The notes beneath the pieces are model-generated. The model did not search any database, was not told the origin of the DNA, and saw only the letters and a list, made by a program, of their open reading frames with translations. From Paenibacillus swuensis (GTDB lineage: Bacteria > Bacillota > Bacilli > Paenibacillales > DY6): a stretch of DNA of 64,000 nt. Shown in pieces: positions 55,979-62,088 of this stretch (position 1 is its first letter; each line of letters opens with the position of its first letter). The stretch is taken from contig NZ_CP011388.1 of assembly GCF_001644605.1 (NCBI RefSeq), positions 2,942,501 through 3,006,500 on the forward strand, read 5' to 3'. A program made the position numbers and the translations under genes.

Positions 55979-56170
55979 TTATAGCTGCGGCGCGTTGTGC
56001 TGCCCCGGCATGGGGAAAGCTTCATTCTCTTCGTTCTCTTCGTTAGAACCTGTGTTCACTGTTTTCGTGCGATAAAAGTACCAGCAATCGGTCAACAGTT
56101 TAATCTGACGACGATCCTTCTTCACATAAGCCCTCATAAGTTGATTGCATAGCCATTGCGGCATGGGCAT
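55979..56170 (-). CDS. cmpA: cortex morphogenetic protein CmpA-like (63 aa)
   Basis: The N-terminal core MPQWLCNQLMRAYVKKDRR followed by QIKLL and CWYFYR matches the small sporulation protein CmpA, which links coat assembly to cortex formation in B. subtilis (about 37 residues there). Here a polar, Glu/Asn-rich tail adds about 25 residues. GGAAGG lies 6 bases ahead of ATG 56170; neighbouring ATGs at 56173 and 56164 are alternatives. The place between tex and the sprT-like gene agrees with Bacillus gene order as far as I remember. Confidence 0.75.
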   Translation of the reverse strand: MPMPQWLCNQLMRAYVKKDRRQIKLLTDCWYFYRTKTVNTGSNEENEENEAFPMPGQHNAPQL

Positions 56171-56295
56171 CATCTTCCTTCCCCGCAGTTCTCAGGTGAC
56201 ATTTCCCGTGTGCTGTTACGTTGACAAAAGTGTATACCTATAGAATATGGGAATAGGTGGATGTCCGTGCAGGTCCGACCGCAAAAAATTAAAAA

Positions 56296-56652
56296 TTAGT
56301 GAAGAAGCTCTTCTTCCTCGTACCATTGTTCCAGCTGGGCTTGCAGTGCCCGAATTTCGGTAAGGAGGGAGATAAGGGGGTACGTCCTCTCGTTAATGGA
56401 TGAAAAAGATTGCTCCAGCTCGTTAATATACCTCATTCCGCTGATAACGGAATATTGCGGATCAATGAATTCGAGATTGTCGCATTCGGCGACAGCATAG
56501 GGCAGTATAGGGACGTTCGTTGCAGTTAGTTTGTCCAGTTCCTTATGTAATCTTCGGTTCAAAGCGCTAAGTTGGTAGGCATAGTCGGCGGGCATTTCGA
56601 CAAAATGCAATTGGTCCTGCATTCTGAAAATGACATATCGCATGTTCGACAT
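56296..56652 (-). CDS. conserved-looking protein of unknown function (118 aa)
   Basis: ATG 56652 follows GGGGAGG at a 7-base distance. The soluble protein is helical and ends in a coiled-coil-like segment (LLTEIRALQAQLEQWYEEEE). It has no signal peptide, metal motif or catalytic signature I recognise. It is transcribed against the sprT-like gene from a shared 124-base gap and follows cmpA in direction, 122 bases apart. Confidence 0.65.
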   Translation of the reverse strand: MSNMRYVIFRMQDQLHFVEMPADYAYQLSALNRRLHKELDKLTATNVPILPYAVAECDNLEFIDPQYSVISGMRYINELEQSFSSINERTYPLISLLTEIRALQAQLEQWYEEEELLH

Positions 56653-56776
56653 GTGTTGACCTCCCCTCGGCAGAATGTTACGTTCTTACTTGACAGTGTA
56701 GCTTATTAAATGGTAAAAATTCAAGTGAAAAAACGCTTAAATTGTCGAGGTTGGGAAGGAGGCCGAACTGGGTCTA

Positions 56777-57241
56777 ATGGAACATTTGGAGCTACAGGCA
56801 TGGGTAGAGCGAATCTCACTAGCATTCTTCGGGCGGCCTTTCCTGCACCGAGCGACGTTTAACGCGCGCTTGCGTTCCACCGGCGGCAGGTACTTTCTGC
56901 GATCCCACAACATTGAGATTAGTCCGCGGCAGTTGGACATGTTCGGCGTGGATGAAGTGGAAAAGATCATCAAGCACGAGCTCTGCCATTATCATTTGCA
57001 TTTGATGAACAAAGGATACAGACATCGGGATTCGGATTTCAAACGCTTGCTGGCTGAGGTCGGCGGCAGTCGTTTCTGTCAGGCGGCACCGGGGGTGAGG
57101 CGGGTGGAGCCTTATCGTTATAAGCTTGTGTGCGCTTCTTGCGGCACCGAATTTATGCGTAAACGCAGCGTGAATGTGCACAAATACGGTTGCGGGAAAT
57201 GCCGGGGGAAGCTGGTACAAACCGTTCTTGACTCCGTATGA
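56777..57241 (+). CDS. ydcK: SprT-like zinc protein YdcK
   Basis: SprT-like fold of 154 residues: the zinc-protease-type motif H67-E-L-C-H71 within IKHELCHYHLHL, and a zinc ribbon with two Cys pairs (CASCGTEF and CGKCRGK). RLRSTGGRYFL and SHNIEIS are typical of the YdcK group. SprT-domain proteins are metalloprotease-like; the role of the bacterial form is unclear. GGGAAGGAGG lies upstream, about 15 bases from ATG 56777, a rather long distance. Position just before the tRNA cluster matches B. subtilis ydcK-trnS. Confidence 0.9.
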   Translation: MEHLELQAWVERISLAFFGRPFLHRATFNARLRSTGGRYFLRSHNIEISPRQLDMFGVDEVEKIIKHELCHYHLHLMNKGYRHRDSDFKRLLAEVGGSRFCQAAPGVRRVEPYRYKLVCASCGTEFMRKRSVNVHKYGCGKCRGKLVQTVLDSV

Positions 57242-57281
57242 TGATCATGATAAATTTACAATTAGTTTAGGTTGCAAGCGT

Positions 57282-57357
57282 TCCCTGATAGCTCAGTTGG
57301 TAGAGCACTCGACTGTTAATCGAGTTGTCACAGGTTCGAGTCCTGTTCGGGGAGCCA
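57282..57357 (+). tRNA. tRNA-Asn (GTT)
   Basis: Acceptor TCCCTGA pairs with TCGGGGA; anticodon GTT at 57315-57317; GGTTCGAGTCC T-arm; CCA is encoded. It is the first of five tRNA genes. Confidence 0.97.
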
Positions 57358-57374
57358 CATTATTATATTGGTTT

Positions 57375-57462
57375 GGGGAGATACCCAAGTGGCTCAAGGG
57401 GACCCTCTGCTAAGGGGTTAGACTGCGCAAGCGGTGCGAGGGTTCGAATCCCTCTCTCTCCG
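57375..57462 (+). tRNA. tRNA-Ser (GCT)
   Basis: A class II tRNA with a long variable arm (GACTGCGCAAGCGGTGCGA region). Acceptor GGGGAGA pairs with TCTCTCC (one G-T); anticodon GCT at 57409-57411; the CCA end is not encoded. Confidence 0.96.
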
Positions 57463-57807
57463 TATAGGAATACTTCGTCAGCAAGGGATTAGAACCCGAC
57501 AGGGTTCGGTGGAGCATAAGCTTCGAGTTCTAAGGTGAGTAGCTAAGTTTATCCAGACTGTCCGAGATAATTCTTATGGTAACAAATTTCGTTCATCTGC
57601 TAGGCAATTACGTTGTTTTCACTAGTTTGAAGCAATATTCTACGAATAAGGAAACGAATTTCTCTCATGTGCACTGGTGAGTACATATGAGGGAAAAACG
57701 TTTCCTTATTTTGATGAGGTACAATGAGCTGGGCGCGTAATAGGGTAAATGGATGATCGACGAGAGAAATTAGTTACCTTCTGTATGAAACTGGAACAGA
57801 ATAATGC
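57463..57807. other. non-coding gap in the tRNA cluster
   Basis: This stretch holds no credible gene. It contains a near-palindromic AGAACCCGACAGGGTTCGG hairpin at 57491-57509, the second copy of the hairpin repeat (listed separately), and A/T-rich sequence before the tRNA-Glu promoter. In Bacillus the tRNA genes here follow each other more closely, so the gap may be an insertion point. Confidence 0.5.
57645..57710. repeat. hairpin repeat, copy 2
   Basis: Arms of about 29 bases (57645-57673 and 57682-57710) pair with a few mismatches. The left arm shares a 21-base identical core (57651-57671) with the hairpin at 12350-12409. The right arms differ more, but in both copies they preserve pairing by matching changes. 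A T-rich tail (TTATTTT) follows on the plus strand. Confidence 0.7.
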
Positions 57808-57836
57808 TTGTCATTATGCTATATTTGCGCTATAAT
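57808..57836 (+). promoter_or_regulatory. SigA promoter for tRNA-Glu-Lys-Leu
   Basis: TTGTCA (57808-57813), a 17-base spacer and a perfect TATAAT (57831-57836) lie 36 bases ahead of tRNA-Glu. Strong promoter by sequence. Confidence 0.85.
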
Positions 57837-57871
57837 CATTTTTGTCGCCAAAAACGACAGCATGTCAACGA

Positions 57872-57946
57872 GGCCCGTTGGTCAAGGGGTTAAGACACCT
57901 CCCTTTCACGGAGGTAACAGGGGTTCGAATCCCCTACGGGTCACCA
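57872..57946 (+). tRNA. tRNA-Glu (TTC)
   Basis: Acceptor GGCCCGT pairs with ACGGGTC; anticodon TTC at 57905-57907; CCA is encoded. Confidence 0.97.
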
Positions 57947-57992
57947 TTCTTTATTAGCTGCTAGTGAGCTAATTCATCCAGATTTGCAGCAC

Positions 57993-58068
57993 GAGCCATT
58001 AGCTCAGTTGGTAGAGCACCTGACTTTTAATCAGGGTGTCGTAGGTTCGAATCCTACATGGCTCACCA
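57993..58068 (+). tRNA. tRNA-Lys (TTT)
   Basis: Acceptor GAGCCAT pairs with ATGGCTC; anticodon TTT at 58026-58028; CCA is encoded. Confidence 0.97.
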
Positions 58069-58117
58069 CTTTATTCCTCAGATAAGTGGGAGCGGCTTAT
58101 TTTTTTTATGTATATGC

Positions 58118-58199
58118 GCGGTCGTGGTGGAACGGCAGACACGCTATCTTGAGGGGGTAGTGCCCAATGGGCGTGAGGGTTCAAATCCCTCCGACCGCA
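58118..58199 (+). tRNA. tRNA-Leu (GAG)
   Basis: Class II tRNA. Acceptor GCGGTCG pairs with CGACCGC; anticodon GAG at 58151-58153; CCA is not encoded. In B. subtilis the last tRNA-Leu gene of the syntenic cluster is the attachment site of ICEBs1; here no integrase follows. Confidence 0.95.
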
Positions 58200-58207
58200 T
58201 ACGAAGG

Positions 58208-58236
58208 AAGTCCTTACTGGGTAAGGGCTTTTTTTG
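58208..58236 (+). terminator. terminator of the tRNA operon
   Basis: AAGTCCTTAC (58208-58217) pairs with GTAAGGGCTT (58221-58230) and runs into a long T tract (to 58235). Confidence 0.9.
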
Positions 58237-58414
58237 TTTTAGTAAATAAAGAATACGCACCGCACTTTGCATTGTGATGTTGAAACCGGTCCTAGACTGT
58301 GGCATGTCCACGGTTGGGGCCGGTTGTGCGTTTATGGTAATTGTTAACCTGTGTCTAAAGCACTAATTGGAAACATCTGGAGTTCCAGAGTTGCATGACA
58401 TTCTCATCAGTACA

Positions 58415-58470
58415 AGGACAGCGAATTGTGATATATCTATAATGATACAATATGTATCATTATAGATATA
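58415..58470 (+). promoter_or_regulatory. large perfect palindrome over a candidate promoter
   Basis: Two 18-base arms (58432-58449 and 58453-58470) are perfect inverted copies around a 3-base centre. A TATAAT (58438-58443) lies inside the left arm, 17 bases after AGGACA (58415-58420), a partial -35. The right arm ends just before the AGGAG site of the gene at 58479. It could be a repressor operator or an mRNA hairpin shielding the start. Confidence 0.65.
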
Positions 58471-58478
58471 GGAGTTGA

Positions 58479-59924
58479 GTGGATGTGAGAGGCATGTTGA
58501 AATGGATTAACGTAGTTACCTTAGTTAGTATCCTCTGTACAGTCCCGTATCCTACAGGGGCAAAAGCAGTAGGAGGCTCGTCATCACCAAACACAGGTTC
58601 TTATGCACAAGTGCTCCAACGCTGGACCGAATGGTTCGAAGCCATTCATAACCGGGACTGTGCCGAAACGGACAGTTGTCAGAAACGCGATGAAGAAATT
58701 CGGAGCATTCAGGGATTCCGAGACCAGCTGAACGCTTTGAATCCAGACTTACCTGAGCATTTGGCGCTGGTGGATCCCCTGTGGAATGAAATTAAATCAC
58801 AGTTCCCTAAGGATGAGCATCTGCTTATTCGTAAAGAACTACTGGAATGCATCAAGCTGTTGGGCATGGTGTATGCCGGAGACGGAAAAGATCTGCTTAA
58901 GCTGTACAAATCGTTTCAAACGAAGCGAGGATTATTATTGAAATTATCAGAGCCCGCAGGTATCCAGGGCGGAATCCAGGTTGCGGATGTGGTGGAGTTT
59001 TTATTGGGTAGTCAGCGTTATAGAGGATTTGAGGAGCATTTCAAATACTACTGGCACGGCAACGTGGATAGCCTTTATGACATGCTTGAAAGCAAAGCAT
59101 CTTCCGCATGGTACGTCCACGAGATGAAGATTTTGCAAGAAATGTTGAATAGACGCGGTGCAAACGAAAACAAGGTAGCCAAACTAATCAACTACTACAA
59201 GCTGTTGTCTCCGCAGACGATCGTTGCCTTAGGAAAGCAGGAGCATGTAGGAGCCCAGCTGCTAAGCAAGTATCCTGCAGCACGCAAGGCAGTATTTAAT
59301 GCCCTAATCCGTGCAAATATGAAAATGGACATCAGATGGTTTAATGTAGGGACGAGGGCGGAAGTTAGATTATACGTCTTTGGCAGACCTGTAGATCTAG
59401 TTTATTGGAAAGACGGTAAATACCACAGAAGATACGCATATAACGATTTAGGAGATGAACATGTATCTTTTGATATAAATAAAGGAGATTATTTGGGGGT
59501 CATCATTCACCCGATTCGAGAAAGCGCGAAATTTAAAGTGCGGTTCGAGCTGTCTCCAGATACCGATACATCCACTTTATCCGTAACCGAGATCTTCCAA
59601 TCCCAGAGAGGGGAGTTATACCCAGCCAATCAACCTGCCATTAAGTATATGAGCGAATATAAAGAAGGAAAGTATATTTATGGGTACTTTGATTTTACTT
59701 ATAATCGCTACAAGCCTGACCGATATCTAGTTTATGTATCTGTTGACGGTTTACTTCGAAGAGAGTTTCCAGAACATACTTGTGCGCTAGGTGGAGATAA
59801 CTGCTCATATGGACTATATCTGCCTAATGGTCGTACTACAATCATCTATGTGTATTACATTTATGGCGAATCGGTCAGTACGCCCCTGATTTATGAGTAT
59901 AAATCACGCAATCCACTGGATTAA
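58479..59924 (+). CDS. secreted protein of unknown function (481 aa)
   Basis: GTG 58479 has AGGAG 4-5 bases upstream; GTG 58485 and ATG 58494 are alternatives. Residues about 7-30 form a signal peptide (likely cut after TGAKA). The first half (about 40-290) is helical with a Cys-containing motif (RDCAETDSC, about 51-59). The second half (about 290-481) is beta-rich and Tyr-rich with a further Cys pair (HTCALGGDNC). The two Cys pairs would suit disulphides outside the cell. I recognise no family. It is a single gene with its own palindromic promoter region, downstream of a tRNA-Leu, a common site for acquired genes. Confidence 0.75.
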   Translation: MDVRGMLKWINVVTLVSILCTVPYPTGAKAVGGSSSPNTGSYAQVLQRWTEWFEAIHNRDCAETDSCQKRDEEIRSIQGFRDQLNALNPDLPEHLALVDPLWNEIKSQFPKDEHLLIRKELLECIKLLGMVYAGDGKDLLKLYKSFQTKRGLLLKLSEPAGIQGGIQVADVVEFLLGSQRYRGFEEHFKYYWHGNVDSLYDMLESKASSAWYVHEMKILQEMLNRRGANENKVAKLINYYKLLSPQTIVALGKQEHVGAQLLSKYPAARKAVFNALIRANMKMDIRWFNVGTRAEVRLYVFGRPVDLVYWKDGKYHRRYAYNDLGDEHVSFDINKGDYLGVIIHPIRESAKFKVRFELSPDTDTSTLSVTEIFQSQRGELYPANQPAIKYMSEYKEGKYIYGYFDFTYNRYKPDRYLVYVSVDGLLRREFPEHTCALGGDNCSYGLYLPNGRTTIIYVYYIYGESVSTPLIYEYKSRNPLD

Positions 59925-60059
59925 CCAGCCTAATTCATGCCAAAATAAAGTTATATATCTGAAAATAAGCAAAGTTTTTCCGTAAATACGATGAGCGCTT
60001 TATGCATCTCCATGCGACAATCATATTAACCCCAAAACACAAAGGAGATGTTATAATTC

Positions 60060-60803
60060 ATGAGTAAACTTACGGAGAAACTATCGGAACAAGAAGTGCA
60101 GTTCTATAAAGAACAAGGTTACCTTCTGTACAATAAGCCTTTATTTTCTGAAGAAAAGTTGCAAGCTCTAACAGGTCTGTTCGAAGAACAACTAGCCCAG
60201 AAGGGCAGTAAATTATCCGATGAGCTGGACACTCCGCATTTCCGTGAGGAACGCCTTCTGGACTATTTGCTAAGCGATGAAGTGCTTGATGTGGTGGAGC
60301 AATTAATCGGTCCCAATATCGGACTCTGGTCCTCCCATTTCATCTGTAAAGATCCGTTCGTCGGCCGCAAAACACCTTGGCATGAGGATTCCTCCTACTG
60401 GAAAGGCCGTGTAAGCAATTTCGACAACATCATTACGGTTTGGCTGGCTATTGATGATTCCAATAAAGAGAACGGTTGCATGCAAGTCATTCCCGGCTCC
60501 CATGCCAACGGATTCTCGGACTATGAGTCTGTCGACGGAGAAAAGAATTTATTTAACACGCAAATCAAGGACGTGGATGTATCGAAAGCGGTGCATTTCG
60601 AACTGAAGCGGGGCGAATGCTCGCTGCATGATTCCAGAATTATTCACGGCGCAGATGCAAACACAAGTCCGAACCGCCGTTGCGGGTATACGATGCGTTA
60701 TTTTGCAACCGATATTGAGATTTATGCTGATAAAAACCCGGACTTTAAAGTATGGCTCGCCCGCGGCAAGGACCTGGCAGGCAACAAATATGCGAATCAA
60801 TAA
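60060..60803 (+). CDS. phytanoyl-CoA dioxygenase (PhyH) family protein (247 aa)
   Basis: Fe(II)/2-oxoglutarate oxygenase fold: the iron ligands H108 and D110 in TPWHEDSSYW and distal H196 in RIIHGADAN, with an Arg a few residues later (NRRCGYTMRY) for 2-oxoglutarate. VIPGSHANG is typical of the family. Such enzymes hydroxylate small molecules; the substrate here is unknown. AAAGGAG lies 12 bases ahead of ATG 60060. The AraC gene follows 38 bases downstream in the same direction, so the two may form a unit. Confidence 0.85.
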   Translation: MSKLTEKLSEQEVQFYKEQGYLLYNKPLFSEEKLQALTGLFEEQLAQKGSKLSDELDTPHFREERLLDYLLSDEVLDVVEQLIGPNIGLWSSHFICKDPFVGRKTPWHEDSSYWKGRVSNFDNIITVWLAIDDSNKENGCMQVIPGSHANGFSDYESVDGEKNLFNTQIKDVDVSKAVHFELKRGECSLHDSRIIHGADANTSPNRRCGYTMRYFATDIEIYADKNPDFKVWLARGKDLAGNKYANQ

Positions 60804-60841
60804 ATAGAGATGTCATGCTAATGAAGGAGTGAACCCATCAG

Positions 60842-61699
60842 GTGGAGCCGAAACGACTGACGAAAGAGCATTTTCTGGGGCTCAATGTACCCTTGCGGTT
60901 GTATCATCAGATTGTGGACAACGGGGTTGACCTTCATTGGCATGAATTCTATGAATTTTGTTATATTACGAAGGGCTCGGGTGTGAACATCATTAATGGT
61001 TCCCCGGTTCCGTTGCAAGCTGGGAGTATGTTCTTGCTCACGCCGGCGGACTTTCATGAGATTTATCCGAATCCGGGTGAGACACTGGAATTGTACAATG
61101 TGGTGTTTGCTGAAGAGATTTTGTCAGAGGAGCTTAGGGAAGTGCTGTTTGCCAGATTCAGGTGGTACAGCGCCTATGTAGAGCCGCATGAACATCAACG
61201 CATCTGCGCGGAGTTCGAGACGATCGGAACGGAAATGACAACACTGAGGTTAGGGCACAGCATCATGGTGAAAGGCGCATTGGAGCGGCTGTTGCTGGAG
61301 CTGGCCAGACGTGACGATACCTCGGCTTCATCGTTGGAGGTGTTGGTTTCTTCGCATCGAGCTGCACCTATACGTAAAGCCCTTGTACACATACAGCATT
61401 ACTTCCGGGAAGAAATTCGGCTTGAAGACGCGGCGAATCAGGCAAGGCTGGCGCCTAATTATTTCAGCGAATGCTTCAAAGAGACGACAGGCGTGAACTT
61501 TCAGACGTATGTGCAGAACCTGCGGATTTCATTTGCTCAGTCGTTGCTGCTTGCATCCAAGATCCCGGTAACGGACGTGTGTTACGCGTCGGGGTTTCGG
61601 AGTATAGCCCACTTCAATCGCGCGTTCAAAATGAAAACAGGCGTTTCGCCCCGACAATATCGACAACAGGAAACGGTGAGCTCGACAGAGGTTTATTAG
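60842..61699 (+). CDS. AraC-family transcriptional regulator (285 aa)
   Basis: The N-terminal cupin-like sensor (about residues 20-110) contains DLHWHEFYEFCYI and a PADFHEIYP segment. The C-terminal pair of helix-turn-helix units (about 180-280) has IRLEDAANQARLAPNYFSECFKE and the closing IAHFNRAFKMKTGVSPRQYR of AraC proteins. GTG 60842 is the start; AAGGAG lies about 12 bases ahead. Sugar-responsive AraC regulators of this shape often control glycosidase genes, so it may control the GH42 gene about 400 bases downstream or the dioxygenase gene upstream. Confidence 0.9.
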   Translation: MEPKRLTKEHFLGLNVPLRLYHQIVDNGVDLHWHEFYEFCYITKGSGVNIINGSPVPLQAGSMFLLTPADFHEIYPNPGETLELYNVVFAEEILSEELREVLFARFRWYSAYVEPHEHQRICAEFETIGTEMTTLRLGHSIMVKGALERLLLELARRDDTSASSLEVLVSSHRAAPIRKALVHIQHYFREEIRLEDAANQARLAPNYFSECFKETTGVNFQTYVQNLRISFAQSLLLASKIPVTDVCYASGFRSIAHFNRAFKMKTGVSPRQYRQQETVSSTEVY

Positions 61700-61751
61700 G
61701 TTTGTTGAAGCGATGACTGCTTAAGCAGTTTCCGGATTTGAGGATCACTAT

Positions 61752-61859
61752 ATGCATACGGCCCCTTTCACCAATGAGCCTGTTGTGGATTTATGGGAAG
61801 TGAATCAATGGATGACGGATCATATGAAGTCACTTTTTGAGCAAAAGTTTAATCTGTAA
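61752..61859 (+). CDS. possible small protein (35 aa)
   Basis: ATG 61752 follows GAGGATC at about 8 bases. The peptide (starts MHTAPFTNEP) has no signal peptide or membrane helix and is Trp/Met/Phe-rich at its end. A terminator lies directly behind it. The ribosome-binding site and terminator placement are its only support; it could also be a leader or decayed fragment. Confidence 0.35.
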   Translation: MHTAPFTNEPVVDLWEVNQWMTDHMKSLFEQKFNL

Positions 61860-61868
61860 GTGGTTGAA

Positions 61869-61899
61869 GTGCTGAACTGGGTTCAGCGCTTTTTTTTTC
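61869..61899 (+). terminator. rho-independent terminator
   Basis: GTGCTGAAC (61869-61877) pairs with GTTCAGCGC (61881-61889; one G-T pair), followed by nine T residues. It ends the AraC/small-ORF transcript. Confidence 0.9.
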
Positions 61900-62048
61900 C
61901 TCATTTAGCCAACTTGACCAGCTTTGGGAGAAACATGGAGTAGGAGTAGGGGGATATTTTAAGTTATTTATTTCTGTTTCCATAAAAAGTCCTAACATCC
62001 AACATATTTCTTGCTTCGTCACCCACTTCGTTCTGTTACGATCAATAT

Positions 62049-62062
62049 AGTAATCGCTTACA
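62049..62062 (+). promoter_or_regulatory. candidate CcpA (cre) site
   Basis: AGTAATCGCTTACA matches the palindromic cre form TGTAANCGNTTACA in all but the first base. It lies 26 bases ahead of the GH42 start, over the likely 5' leader or promoter, where CcpA would repress transcription when preferred sugars are present. Confidence 0.55.
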
Positions 62063-62088
62063 TAATTTTATGGACGAAGGTGACGATC

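Noticed and set aside
57491-57509. Hairpin in the tRNA gap as an attachment-site remnant
   Set aside because: It does not copy the 3' end of any of the flanking tRNA genes.
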